From contig CM040124.1 in assembly GCA_022559845.1 (NCBI GenBank), positions 73,493,491-73,557,490 of the forward strand: DNA of 64,000 nt. The letters are read 5' to 3'. The notes beneath the pieces were generated by a model that saw only the letters and a program-made list of their open reading frames with translations, had not been told where the DNA came from and did no database searches. The DNA comes from Amorphophallus konjac (Eukaryota > Streptophyta > Magnoliopsida > Alismatales > Araceae). The translations under genes and the position numbers were made by a program. Below are positions 23,248 through 35,567 of this stretch, one piece after another; positions within the stretch are counted from its first letter, which is position 1, and every line of letters begins with the position of its first letter.

Positions 23248-25344
23248 TTATTTTGCAGATTTAGGTAACCAAGAGTTCTTGGGTCCTACATGGTTAGTAG
23301 CACCTTTGATGGGTGCTTTCCACAACCTTTGGGCTTTTAAATCATCAAATATCATCAAAGAGCAATTGTTCATAGAATGCCCAACTTGACCACAGTAGTG
23401 ACATGATAAACCAGATTTTGAACTCTTTTTGTGCACATTAACATTAACATGGGATCTATGTGTATGTTCATGTAAGTTTCTATTTTTATCATGAAAATTT
23501 TGTCTTTTATTACCACCAAGCACATTCTCTTTTGCAGGGAATCTGACATATCTAAAATTAACATTCCTTCCCTGGACATGCCAACAGTCTTTGACTGTAT
23601 GACCAGGCTTGTCACATTCATGGCAATAAGGTCTCCTTGGAGTAGTGGTTCTCCTAGGAGCCATGAGCTCAGCCCCTTTTAAAAACCAGCAATCATGCTT
23701 TGCATGACCAGATCATCCACAATGGGAACATTTGAGTTGCCTCTTCTAGGCAAACTGATTCTTGGGTGAGCTTTTGGTAAAATGCACATATGTATTTCTT
23801 GAATTTTTAATTTTCTTCATTCTATTATGAGCATTCAATTCATCAGATTTTAGGATATAACAACTGTGCATCACATGACCGAATCTTCCACAATAATGGC
23901 ATGAAATTTTCTTTGTATGATTGTGTGGAGGTGCATGTGACTTGTGTGCAGTACTCATTATATCAGCAAGAATACATTTGATCTTTTTATGTGGAATTTC
24001 TTTCTATTTTAGTTTCTGAGTTTATTCAGTAGTTTTGGGACTGACAGTGGATTTTTGGTTCCTCTGAGCATTGAATTGGAAGATAGGTGCACTAGATGTG
24101 CTAGTCAGCTCAGAACTACACACAAATGAAGTGTGAAGCTTACTGTCAAGGCCCTTTTTATTAGCTGGGTTAGAACCCAGACCCTCACGTTGGAAATTAA
24201 TTTTGCTACCAAGGAGCTTATCCAAATTATCCTTTCCACTCACAAATTTTTCAAGAGTTTTGTTCAAGTCAGAGATTTCAAATTCAAGTTTTGAAACATG
24301 GAGCTCATATCCAGCTATATTCTCTTCATAGCAAATAGCATTATCATTCAACATTTGATTAACAGTTTTTAGACTTTTAATTTCCTGTTCTACATTTACC
24401 AACTCATCAGAACCCTCCATGCTCACGCATTTACCTTTTTCAAATGTGATTAGTCTCTCAGACAGAGCTGTGTTTAGATGTTTCAACTTGTTAATTTCCT
24501 CTTTCAGTTTACTGTTTTGCTCTTGGAGTTCATCATCAAACACCCAATCATCTCAGAAAAACTGACATTCATAAAACATTTCTTGTTGTTTTTCAGATTG
24601 AAGTTTGCCGAGATTTTTCTGAAGCTCTAAATTTATTACTCTACCAGTCTCCAATTTTTCAGAAATCAACCTATTTTCACTTTCAAGATTCATTGAGTTA
24701 TGTTCAGCTTCCTTAGACTATTTTTTGAGTTTTTCATTCTCAGATTTCAAATATTCCAATTCTGAAGTAATAGCATCAAAATCTATTAATTGTCTTCTGA
24801 ATATACCATTTTCAATTTTCAGAATTTCAATGTCCTCACCTACAGAGTCAGCATTCTCAAATTTGTTTAACTTCTTTTTCAGGGTTTTCTTCTGTTTTCT
24901 CAATTTTTCATAGGACTCTAACAAATTAGCATATGCGTCTTCCCATTCATCTAAAGTAAAGTTAGCGAAAGAATTTACCTAATCATCGTCCTCCTCTTCA
25001 TTTTGATTGCTACTCTGATCACCTTTCTTTGCCATTAGACATTTTTCTTCATTTCCTTTATCGACGGTCTTCAATCTATCCAATATCTCTCTAGAAGATC
25101 TGCAATCATAAAAATAAGAATGGAATGCCATGTTAGTAGCTGCCTTCATCATCTCCAAAGCTTTCTGGTATTCACCGCTCATGGATTTATGACTGTCAGT
25201 CCATTTGGACTTGTTCTTTGGTAGTCTATGAGGACCGTGTGAAATTAATTTCCACATATCAGGATCAACTGATATAACAGAGCTGCGCAGTCTGGTAAAC
25301 CACGAATTAAAATTAGAGCAATCGAAAATCGGTGGATGAGCCAT
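23248..25344 (-). pseudogene. Gag of element C, with coiled coil and three CCHC knuckles
   Basis: One frame runs from ATG 25344 to TAA 23248-23250, interrupted only by in-frame stops (the first at 24979-24981; others near 24718, 24022 and 23746). The N-terminus reads MAHPPIFDCSNFNSWFTRL, the usual start of copia gag (UBN2-like fold), and continues through MWKLISHGPH. A long predicted coiled coil follows (24022-24924, heptad-like Leu/Lys/Glu). Then come the knuckles CHYCGRFGHVMHSC, CHECDKPGHTVKDC and CHYCGQVGHSMNNC. The end reads NHVGPKNSWLPKSAK, which in SIRE elements lies at the gag-pol junction. After the stop a few codons (ESVLQECLGDE) resemble the start of pol, then homology ends. Confidence 0.85.
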
Positions 25345-25457
25345 GGAAATTAGTTCAAGAATAATTCAAGCAATAGACTATGCACAAATAGAAATGCACC
25401 TAAAAATAGGATAGCGGGATCCTCTACAGATCATTGGATCTGATGAATCAGAGACCC

Positions 25458-25469
25458 GCTCTGATATCA
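25458..25469 (-). other. Primer-binding site (initiator tRNA-Met), element C
   Basis: On the minus strand it reads TGATATCAGAGC, one change (G>A) from TGGTATCAGAGC. It lies two bases from the LTR end at 25472. Confidence 0.8.
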
Positions 25470-25471
25470 AT

Positions 25472-27866
25472 TGTTAGACCAGGTGGTACACGGAAATAGA
25501 TCCAGAGGTGGGGTGAATGGATCTTTTGAAAATTTCACCCTATTAAAATCCAAACCCCACTCTAGGAAACAAATGAAAATAGCTCCATGGAAGACACTTA
25601 ACAATGAGGGCTTCTATTGGACTAGAGGACAAACACTTAACATTCTAACACAGACTCAGCGGGAGGTAAGGTATAGCCCATGGCACACACAGCTCAAGAA
25701 GGCAGATAAAGAGTTGAATAACCATCGCCCAATAGAACAATTAATGATACCTGTAAAGGGGGCAGAAGATAAGGAACAAGCACACGATTCAAACCACTAC
25801 TCATAGAATTTTTTAGGTGGTTCGATCTGAGACCCCAGATCAACATCCACCCCTCACTCAAACCGAGTGAGGCTTCCCTTGCTCAAACCAAGCAAGAACA
25901 CCATCGCAGACTCAGTCTGCAACATACACTGCCTAACAGTTTGACCCAGAGAAACACTCTCCTCTCTTTCTCCAAACCGAAGGGAACCACTAGTGACAGC
26001 CCGTCACTAGCCACCAGAGACACCAGTCTCCCTTCCTCTACACTAGAGGGAAAAACCGTGAGTGACACCCAATCACTCACACCCGGAGAAACCAATCTCC
26101 CTTCCTCTGAATCCACAGAGGGCAACCGGAGATAAATCTCTCTTATCCTGAATCCTCAGGAGGAACCCGTGAGTGACACCCCGTCACTCACAACCGGAGA
26201 CACCTGCCTCCCTTCTTCTGTTCACACAGAAGGAACCCCGATCCCAAAGCAAGGAATCAAAAGGTAATGAGTAGAATGGAAAATAAAAGAAGGAACACAA
26301 CGGACAAAAAGAAAACTATAGCTCTCGCAGGAGCATGAGATTGTTCAGGATTTGATCCTAGAACAGAAAAGCTTCAGATCTTCAAATAGAGCTCGGCTGA
26401 AACTCTGTATATTTCTTTTCTCTCTTCTTTTTTTTTCTTCTCTCTGGCTCTCGCTCTTTTCTTCTTCTCTGGTGGTTTTCTACTCTTGCAGCTACTCTCT
26501 TTTCTTCTGATTTTTTTCTCTCCAGCTTCGCCTCTTCCCGGTTGAAAATGATCCACACATATATATATCTTCAGCTGATGGGGTCCACGTAGTCACGCCT
26601 TGGGTGTGTGGAGGGAATACTCCCGCCAAGAAGATTCTGGAGCAGCCCTGCCACGTGTCAGCCTCTGGTTCAAGGACGATCCACGTGGCTTTAGTCTTCC
26701 TGGGACGATCTGCCTTGGATCACGTGCCACTTATCATTGTTACACAAATCCACGTGCAGTCAACCTCTGCGTCTCCCAGGTGTTTGAATATATGTCAGTT
26801 CATCCTTGATGAGTGGGTGGAATCCTTATATGGTTCAAGGCAAAATGTGCTCAGACCCTGTAAGAGACAATGAAAGGTAACACAGACCTCATGCAAGACT
26901 AGCACTGACCATGTATGCAAGTATGAGAACGTGCACAAACTTGAGAATGCGAGATTGCAAATGTGCACCGACTATATATATATGCTTAATGATGCAACTA
27001 TGCACAGACTATGTATGCAGTCTACAGAAGCATGCATATACCTTATTTGCAATGCGATGTGAAGCATGCACTGACAGAAACATGCACCGACTTGATATAC
27101 ATACTGAAGAAGTAAGAACCGACCTTATATATATATGCCTGAGCGAAAAGATGCACCAACCGTGTATATGCATAAGACACAAGCTTGCACCGACCTTCTG
27201 TGAAACTAGCACAGACCCTGTATGCACTATATGAGATGCTAGCATCGACCTTAGTTATGTGAAACTACAACTAGCACCAACTTTGTCTGCAGAAGGTGCA
27301 ACTAGCATTGACCTTATGACTATGCACAACAGACTAGCACCGACCCTAGCTATGCATCAAACAGTAACTTGCACAGACCTTACACTAACTATCATGATAA
27401 TATGCACAGACTTTGAACATCGAAGCAAAAATTGCACGGACCCTGGAGACCCATGTGCACAGACCATATTGGTCACTAGCACCGACCTTAGTGAAGGAGT
27501 GAACAGTGATAGCATAGACCTAGGTGTGCATGCCAGCTGTTTGATAAAATGCCGTGCAAGTGAAACCGTGCAGCATTGTATGACAAAGTGTTAACCTTAA
27601 TAAGGAAGGGTTTAAGCACTGACCTATGTTTTTCAGACTGAGATGAACAATGGTTTTACTTGCCTGGTGTTGACTTTTGTCACCAGCGTTGACTGTCGTT
27701 TCATGCCTTTTTGATGCATCTTTGGAACCTATTCTGACTGACATTGTTCAGACTTATATATATGTTTGATGAGCTCATTAATTCATGCATCACAGTTATA
27801 TCATCAAGAGTATAAATGATGAGACATAATAGTTGACATCATTAAAATCACATAGGGCACACAATA
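25472..27866 (-). repeat. 5' LTR of element C
   Basis: It runs from TGTTAGACCAGG to GGCACACAATA (final C mutated to T). It is nearly collinear with the left LTR. Relative to it, it carries an extra 30 bp or so near 26685 (CACGTGGCTTTAGTCTTCCT). The GCACxGACC array is at about 26848-27630. Confidence 0.9.
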
Positions 27867-27871
27867 GAGCC

Positions 27872-28790
27872 TTCTATCCGAGGATCATTCCAAAACCCTA
27901 GGCACGTGACCTTGGAGCGTGCGCCAGTGATTTGACCTTGGACCGTGTGCCCAAGGGGGCCCACAGTTAAAATGTTAGCAAGTTTCACCTTAAGGGGTGC
28001 ATCGACGCACTGACCTCATTGTGTCGACACAATCTTCTTATAGCTGGACAACCTTGATGTGTCGACGCAACATCTTTATTGCGTCGACGCACTCTTTCTA
28101 TTGCTTGAGACCTTCGCATAAAGTCCTTATTGTGTTGACGCCAGAGTTCCATTGCGTCGACCCAACTACCGTTCGCTTTAACAATCATACACTATATCAT
28201 TCAAAGTGTGTCGATGCCATAGGCTTGTTGTGTCGACACAACCTTCTCATAGCCTGAAAGATAGATCATCTGATTTTTCTTTCTTTCTTCTGCTATGTCG
28301 ACGCACTGGATCCCTGTGTCGACTCATCCTTCTTTTACTTTGACCATTGTCCCACTAGTTCTTTAGTTGCGTTGACTCCATGGCTGCACTGAGTTGATTC
28401 AGCCTTCATGTGGCGTTGCTGTCATTGAGGCTGTTGCTGCTATTGCGTCGACACCATAAGCATGTTGTGTCAATGCAGTCTTCACATGGCCTGGAGCGCC
28501 TTCTGCTCCGTCGACTCATTGAGTACATTGAGTCGACCCAATCGTCTTTGTTACCTTTGCTGTAGTCTGTTGGACCACGAGTTAGGTCGACCTACCATGA
28601 AGGTTAGGTCGACACATCCTAACCTTTGATAGCTTGATTTGTTCTTGCGTCGACTCCATGGCTTCATTGAGTCGACCCGTTCTTTTTGTTGCTCATGTCT
28701 GAGAGATTCAGTCGACCTGATGCATGTCAGTCGACTGATTTTCATGTCTGTCGACTTGGACTTGTTAACCTAAGATTCAAACACTTGGTC
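27872..28790 (-). repeat. LTR fragment D, right part, with GTCGAC word array
   Basis: This is the sequence resumed after the target duplication of element C. From 27998 to 28760 it holds at least 18 short words with the core TCGAC, such as TGCGTCGACGCA, TGTCGACACAA and GAGTCGACCC. The array parallels the GTCGAC array in the LTR of element E. The U3 end of the LTR is not recognisable, so the right boundary is approximate. Confidence 0.55.
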
Positions 28791-29099
28791 AATTTGTCTT
28801 TAAACTCACTCAAACCCCAGGGATAACTAAAGAGGACTTCGTGGGTACAACCAGCCTGGCGACCATGTGGGAAACCGCGGTTCGCGAGGACTTACAGAGG
28901 TTCCCGATGGGAAGGAGCTAGTTACACTCGAATGAGAATCCTTGGGTGAAGAGCCCAATCCAACGAGAGGGTGTTCCTACAAGTGTGATGCCGGCTCTTC
29001 CTAAGCCCACCCACTCATTAACCTGCAGAGAATGCCAACCAAATAATATATGCAAAACATACTAAGCAGCTAACTAGAAAGTGGATTTGAACAAAACTA
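28791..29099. other. Unassigned segment with a primer-site-like sequence
   Basis: TGGCGACCATGTGGGAAACC (28855-28874) resembles the primer site of element L (TGGCGCCGTCTGTGGGAAAC). It follows a CCA at 28850-28852, as an LTR end plus primer site would. Nothing else supports an element boundary here. Confidence 0.3.
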
Positions 29100-30566
29100 G
29101 ACAGGAGGCAACCAAACTGTTGGCCGTTGAAGGACCTGGGCGGCCAGGTCAATGGCCACTCAGGGAGACTGGGCGGCCAACTAATGGGCCATCTGGTCTG
29201 GGTGGGCGGCCAACCTTTGGGCCTTCTAGGAGTCTAGGGGGCTAGAGCCTTGGTCATTTACAGCAAGGCTTGGGCGGCCACTGATAGGTAGCCCAGGCGT
29301 TTAAGCGGCCAGAAGTCTGGCCTTCTTCTACCTACGCCGGAAAGGGCCGAAAATACCGATCAAAGGTCCTGTGGGCATACGTCGACAGTAGGACGGCTGC
29401 CCCGAAAGGGGGTGACGGTGAGTGTCTCCCTCCCGGAAGATGCTACGGAAGCTCTGAGCCTATAGTGTGCAAGTCAAGAAACATTAAAGGGGTGATCGCC
29501 AGAGACTTATACCGGAGCCTCACAGGATGATGATCGTGTGGAGTGCCTTCAAACATGGAGTTTGTGAGAACCCGACTTCTCCATGCTCGACCGGCCAAGA
29601 CTGGAGAGCCCTGCACGGTCCTGAGATGCTAAAACTCCTGCAAACAATGATAAAATCCCATGAACACAAAGAAACAAACGCCGATTAGCCTTGAAGAGTG
29701 CAGTAGAAGTTCTAAATGGTGCAAACATAAAAGGAAATGGAGGCGTGATTACCTGGAGGTGTTGGGAAGGGGGATTGTCGAGACTTTCGGCCACCCGCCT
29801 CCATGTTTGTTTAAAGGGGAAACCTCTATAGTAGGATTTAAGGGTTGTCTACTAAGCTTTGAATGCAAAATGAGCAGGATACGTAATATAAAACAGGGAA
29901 CAAAGCGGGAATGTGGGGAGCAAACCAGGGGGCGACCAAGCTTGTGGCTGCCCTGAAGCAAAAGATGGAGGATGCCAGCAGCCGGGAGTAGCAGAGGTCG
30001 ATCTCCTTCAGTCTTTGGAGCTATTCCAGTTCCCAAACGTCAGAAGTGTACTTCAAACGATTGCCAACCTCCGGGCCCTTCCCCACCCCGAACTCCTTCC
30101 TTCCCGTCGCTGACAAAATCCTCCCCTCCTCTTGAACTCCCACCTCCCCAGTTTTGTCATTAGGGCCTCCATCTAGAAGCCTCCAATGTTGTGCCACCGG
30201 ACGTGGGTGGCCAGGGCGGGGCACGTGCGAGAAGTGGCGGAAGAACGGGCCACGTTCTTTGACCAGTAGTTGCGGGAGGGCAGCCAAATCAATGGCCTTC
30301 TACATAATGAGGGCGGCCAAAGACCTAGCCTTCCACTAGACCTGGGCGACCAAAGACCTGGTCGCCTAGCCAACCTGGGCGGCCATCGGTCTGGTCGCCC
30401 AGCCCATGGGCCCTAGCCCCCTAGTGTTCGAGGTAGGCCCAATAACGTGTGTGTGTCGGGCAGGACTTAAAAGCACAAAACGTCGAAAAATTGAGTAAAG
30501 CGACCGCGTTACTGATATGACGGTCTAATTGGGGATCCGCGGGATGTCCAGAATTAGGCGTCTACA
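29100..30566 (-). repeat. K: J-family-like LTR material
   Basis: Read on the minus strand it begins TGTAGACGCC at 30566. It is collinear with the J-family LTRs at 48669-50689 and 62185-63934 in the block around the candidate intron (29638-29752) and the exon after it. Arrays of GGGCGGCCA-like words lie at 29130-29330 and 30230-30410. The left end is not resolved and the block may contain pieces of two LTRs. Confidence 0.5.
29638..29752 (-). other. Candidate LTR intron in K
   Basis: On the minus strand the donor is CTCCAG|GTAATC (GT at 29752-29751) and the acceptor is TTGTTTGCAG|GAG (AG at 29639-29638), 115 bp. It aligns with the candidate introns at 50269-50373 and 62668-62775. Confidence 0.5.
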
Positions 30567-30647
30567 AATGGTTGTATTGATCTGGCGTGTTCCCCAGAGA
30601 AGATTGTGTGGAGAGTTTGGTGGTTGTGTTGTGATCGCGAGGTCTTA

Positions 30648-33600
30648 TGTAGTGCCCCAGAATTTATGTAATAATTTCTGGATTATTTATAGAATTTTCT
30701 AGAATTTATTAAGAATTTATAAAGGCTAAATATATTTTTAAATGGATTATTGGATTAATAAGTCATTATAAGGCCCAATTGTGTCAAATAATCAACCTAG
30801 CCTATTTAAATAAAATCCAAAATGTCTAAGGACCAAGCCCATTAAGTTTCGCCCATATTCTAGAAGGTTATTTAGCCTATTTACGGATAAATACTATTTT
30901 TATAGATAATAAAATGGATAATTAACAAAAGAGTTTGAGTTATGTTGAATTATGTGCACGTTAGATGTAGCGGTCTATCGTGCGACCGCCACAGCCATGT
31001 AACGCACCAGTCTTGATGCGTTACACCCTGTCAGTTTCGTGAATGGAAGAATGAGCAAAAAGAATAAAACTTTGGGATCCTATCTGCAGGAGATCAACTT
31101 GGGAGAGCTTATAACACTACTAAGGACTCTTAGGGATTAGGTTCTAGCAAATTAAGGACTCTAAAATTGATTTAATCTTCAAACCCTAGCCAAAACCCTA
31201 TAAATAGAACCTAGTTCTGAACTGAGCGACCCTTACTTTTGGCTCGTGAAGAATTAAGGTAAGGAGTCATAATTTCGGGTAAGTTCTTTAGAAGATTTTG
31301 TGTAGTATACTTTAGACTAATAGTTCTCCAAATTTCGTGCTAGGAGATCAAGCAACCAAGGAGATTGAAGCTTCCAAAGTTGCTGGTTCGACAATAATAA
31401 TCCAGGAAACTAAATGCAAGACCCCTGAAGATCAAGAGATTAGGACGTCTAAACGAGGTAATTAGGGCTCAATCCTTTAGAACTTTTTGTTCACCTTAGT
31501 TTCATCTTCTTACCCTCAAAATTTCACATCTTTAGGTCAAGAGGTCGTGGAGTTAGAGTAGCAGGAAATTGCTGGAAAATCACTGGAAAAGGAGAACTAG
31601 GGCACGATTTTCAGACTCAAATTAGAAGCTTACAAACTAGTTAAGAGGTAGGTCATCTCATGATTGGCAAAAACATCTTGTTAGGGATAAAAACCCTCTG
31701 GTTTGGATTGATTTCATGCATGATAGATCATAAATTTCATGTTTTAATAGTTCTATACATACAATCGTCTCTTAGCCCTAAATGGAAAATAAAAGATATT
31801 ATCTTGTCTATTCACTAAATCACATGCATGTAGTTGGCCTATACTTCGTTTATCATGTCTAGAGTAGTTGTAGTATTTTGATTTCCAGGCATGTTATGTT
31901 TTCATAAACATTTACTTTATTTTACTGCCAGCAGACGATCTGACGCATCAAGGTAAGACCGTCACAATGATCTAACGACCTTACGATAAGCCGTCACAAC
32001 CTCTGCTGTATCTTAATTACTTTGTGGTCTCGGACGTATCTTAATAGGAGTGTTACACTACTGTAACAGCCCTACGATAAACCGTCACAAGACTGTAACG
32101 CGCCTATCGTAGACCGCCACACACTGTGTTCTGTCAGCCCGAGATGGAATGATAACCAGTTAAAGTTTACCTATAAATAAGCTTAGATAGCTAAGTTTGG
32201 ACATGTTATCATGACTCTAAGTTTAGTTACTGATTCATAATCGAAAGTGCATGATTAAGGTGTCTTAAGTTATTTTAAGTTATGTTAATTTCATGTGCCA
32301 AAATTCTATAGTTTTGTATCTAAATCATGGTTTTTGAAGATGTATTGATGGAGTTTATCTTGGTTTCAAGTTGCTACACATTCTCTCTCTATCTATAGAG
32401 TCATTTCTTTAAGTACATGGCGCATATTCCGGTATGTTGTCCATTAGTTTACACTTTACACTATAGGAACATTATTCTTGGACATGAGGACCTCTCTATT
32501 GGATATTCCTTCCAATGGATTAGGAAATCTTGTTTCAAGGCCTCTGTAATTCTCTGCGAGCCTGGGATTCCTACTAGGATGCCGAGTTGGTTGTACCATT
32601 AAAGCCCATTTAGTAGATTACACTATCGATGTTTCTGGTTCTAGTAATGTAACGGATCTATACTAGACCGTCAGGAGTATCTAACGGCCCAATATACGAC
32701 TGTCACATTTCACTAAGTCTATTTTACTATTTCTGGATTCAGACTAATGTAACGGCCCACTACTGGTGCGTCACATGAGTGTAACGGCCCAGTACTTGAC
32801 CATCACAATGCTTGAGCTAGTTAACCCGAGGTTTGACCCAAGGGTTGATATTCTAAAGTTCCTAGATGGCTTGATAATGGTCTAGGACTTATCATATTAA
32901 AAAGAAACTTAATATAATGAATGGAAGTTAAAGAAATGTATCGTTATGCTACCGATTTATTTCCATAAGCATAACCTTGTTTAAGTCATTCTTGACTCTC
33001 GCATTATTAAATTGAAGCATTCATTCGTTGAATAGTGTTATCATGAACTTATTGAATTGTACATTCTTGGCCATACTTTATTGTTACATGCGTAGAAGTA
33101 GCTTGATTTATACTTGAAGATGCGATCGAGCACTGATTGTGTTCAAGGGCTCTATGCTAGTCCCCTCGGCTGATTATCAGAAACATACTATTATAAACTA
33201 TGGGGTATGATGCTACTAACGTCGCATTGTGTTGGGAGTACTTTCTCTATAAATAAGTGAAGATCCACGATACGGCACGACATGACTTTCTTGTACACGA
33301 CTTTCTTGCTTGATATTCCACAGAAACTCACGAAGTACTTGCTCATAAGCAAAAGATACTGGAGTGATGATTATGTGGCATTGTAGTACATTCTCGATAC
33401 ATTCTTCTTCATGAAAGGCCAATAACATGTTCTTGTTACATTCTTGCTAGTTCATTCTTGCTTTCATTCTATCTTACATGATCATCTTGTTACTTTAGTT
33501 TAATCGCGTGATTGATCGCATTTGCATGATTTTACCTTATTTCTTTAGAGCTAAAATGTTAATTACTTTAATGATGCCTTCATGTTGATGCGAAGATATC

Positions 33601-33995
33601 TACTAGGCAAGTGTGCTCATTACTTATTTCATTCTTTTCAGGAAATGAAAGTGATTCGAATTCGGATTCGGGCTATACAAGTAGCGGGTCCGAGAGTGAA
33701 TGAAAGTGTTGTCAAGATGAGAGTGAAGAGTTAGGAAAGTCTATATTGTTTAGATCGAGTCTCTGTAATTTTCCTATTTCTTGAGTCTGATAGGTTGAAA
33801 GAAGTTGAAAGTTGTTGTATTGAATATTGATTATCAATGAAATAAGTTGGGGTTTGATTAAAATAATGTGCAATTGTATTTATGTGTGTGATTGTCTCGC
33901 GCTCTGATCATTCTTGCTTGCAAGAGGCTTACCATGCCGGCTGTTCCCGTTTCTCGAGCGAGTCTTCCGCTGTCATAAAGGCTCGGGGTGTGACA
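30648..33995 (+). repeat. 5' LTR of element F
   Basis: It runs from TGTAGTGCCCCAG to GGGTGTGACA, 3348 bp. A TATA box CTATAAATAG lies at about 31198. Downstream are two candidate introns (31458-31535 and 31648-33641) and a small acidic frame (33642-33703). Words of the ACGGCC/GACCGTCAC type occur at 30970-31025, 31930-32130 and 32650-32815. Confidence 0.95.
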
Positions 33996-34002
33996 GTTAA
34001 GT

Positions 34003-34015
34003 TGGTATCAGAGCC
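34003..34015 (+). other. Primer-binding site (initiator tRNA-Met), element F
   Basis: TGGTATCAGAGCC is an exact match to the complement of the initiator tRNA-Met 3' end. It lies seven bases after the LTR. Confidence 0.92.
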
Positions 34016-34298
34016 TAAGTCTCAAGACTTAGGAAGAAGAGTCATGTCATAGGATAAGTCCAAGGTTTAAGGACCCCTACCTATGAACTAAGGAAGAAAT
34101 TTCCACACCCATGTAAGAATTGGGTAGAACTCGGGATAAGATAGTTAATTAGTTTTAAGATTGATTTTCTTTCCAGTTTCACGAGAAATAACAAGTTGTT
34201 ATTTTTCTCTCAGGTACCCTATTATTACCATGGCTCATCACGTAGATTGGAATGGTATGCAACAAACTGTTGCTGACCTCACTTAGGCATTACAAACC

Positions 34299-35567
34299 AT
34301 GGCGCAAGCTGGCGTAGGAGCAAAGGCTGGTGATTTGCATCGCAACTTTCGGAGCTTAAACCCTCCGCGTTTCTATGGTTCTTCTAATCCTAACGAGGCA
34401 GAGAACTGGATAGATGAAATGAATCGTATCTTTGATGTTATCCAATGCACCGATCAGGAGAAGGTGCGTCTCGCAACCTTTCAACTCAACAAAGATGCCC
34501 GCACATGGTGGAAGTCGGTTCTGGCACCTCCGGCCGATGCACCTCATACCTGGGACGGTTTTCTTACCCTATTCCGTGCCAAGTACTTTTCTGAGCACGT
34601 AAAAGAGAGAAAGGCTATGGAGTTCGCCGCTCTTCGGCAAGGAATGATGACGGTTGCCGAATATGAACTGCAATTCTCAAGGCTTGCACCTTACGCACCG
34701 CATCTTATCAGCACCGATTTATTGAAGGTAAATCGATTCATGGATGGGTTACGGCCCGGTTTCATTCAGCAGCTCGGGACCCAAAACATCCGTACTTATG
34801 CGGAAATGGTTCAACGAGCGTATTTGTGTGAAAGGACCTTAGAGAAGGTCAAAAAAATAAAAGGGAAAGGAGAGGAATCCAGCCGACGCTCAGATCGGCG
34901 TTATAAGAAAGAAATGTTTAGCATCACGGAGCCCTACAAAAGCCGTGATAGTAAGAAAAGATCCAGGAATGGGAATGGTGGAAGTTCCCATAAGCAAAAG
35001 AAAGTCAAGGAGGAGAAGGAGCAAGTTGCTACAGCTTGCACGTTTTGCGAAAAATTCGGTCATTCGACTGAGGAATGCTGGAAGTGCCTCGGCGCTTGTT
35101 TATGTTGTGGAAGCAGGGAGCATCGCATGCCAGATTTTCCCCTTATGAAAGACCAATCATCTGGTGGAGGACGTAGGAGGCAGGCTCGCCTCAATACCGT
35201 CTTAGAAGAAGAGGAAGCGCCCAGGGATGGTGGGCTTATGGAAGGTACTCTTCAAATTTGTTCTCATCCTGCATTTGTGCTATTTGACACTGGTGTCTCT
35301 CATTCTTTTATCTCCACTACTTTTGCAAAAATATTATCAATTGCATCAGTCCCCTTACCTTCAGATCTCGCTATTTCCACACCCTTAGGTTCTGGAACAA
35401 AGCTTACCGACTATTATCCTGATAGCGAAGTGATAGTAGAAGGTCATAATCTCCCCGCAAACTTAGTATGCCTTGACATGAAAGGTTATGATGCCATTTT
35501 AGGGGTAGATTGGCTTGTAGATCATGATGCTTATATCAATTGCCGCAATAGGATTATATCATTTTGA
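34299..35567 (+). pseudogene. Gag and aspartic protease, element F
   Basis: The frame may start at ATG 34230 (MAHHVDWNG), but an in-frame TAG near 34284 interrupts it. From ATG 34299 it is open for 422 codons. The gag core has RFYGSSNPNEAENWIDEMNR and TFQLNKDARTWW. Zinc knuckle CTFCEKFGHSTEEC is intact; a second one (CLCCGSREHRMPDF) has Phe for the last Cys. The protease has the canonical VLFDTGVSHSFIS and ends with GYDAILGVDWLVDHDA. A TGA at 35565-35567 cuts the polyprotein just after protease; downstream domains continue in the same frame. Confidence 0.9.

Larger units (their letters stand above)
18079..27866 (-). mobile_element. Element C: gag-only SIRE-like Ty1/copia element, 9.8 kb
   Basis: It has two LTRs of 2370 and 2395 bp, a primer site at the right LTR, a polypurine tract at the left LTR, and a gag gene, but no pol. 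Flanking 5-mers are GAACC (18074-18078) and GAGCC (27867-27871), a target duplication with one mismatch. One terminal base is mutated at each outer end (TA instead of TG on the left, TA instead of CA on the right). Insertion was into LTR fragment D. Mobility would have needed reverse transcriptase and integrase from a relative. Confidence 0.85.

Noticed and set aside
23225..23250. TTTTGCAG after gag in C and E read as a conserved splice acceptor
   Set aside because: The sequence is explained by aligned codons (VLQ) of the pol start in both elements, and no matching donor was seen.
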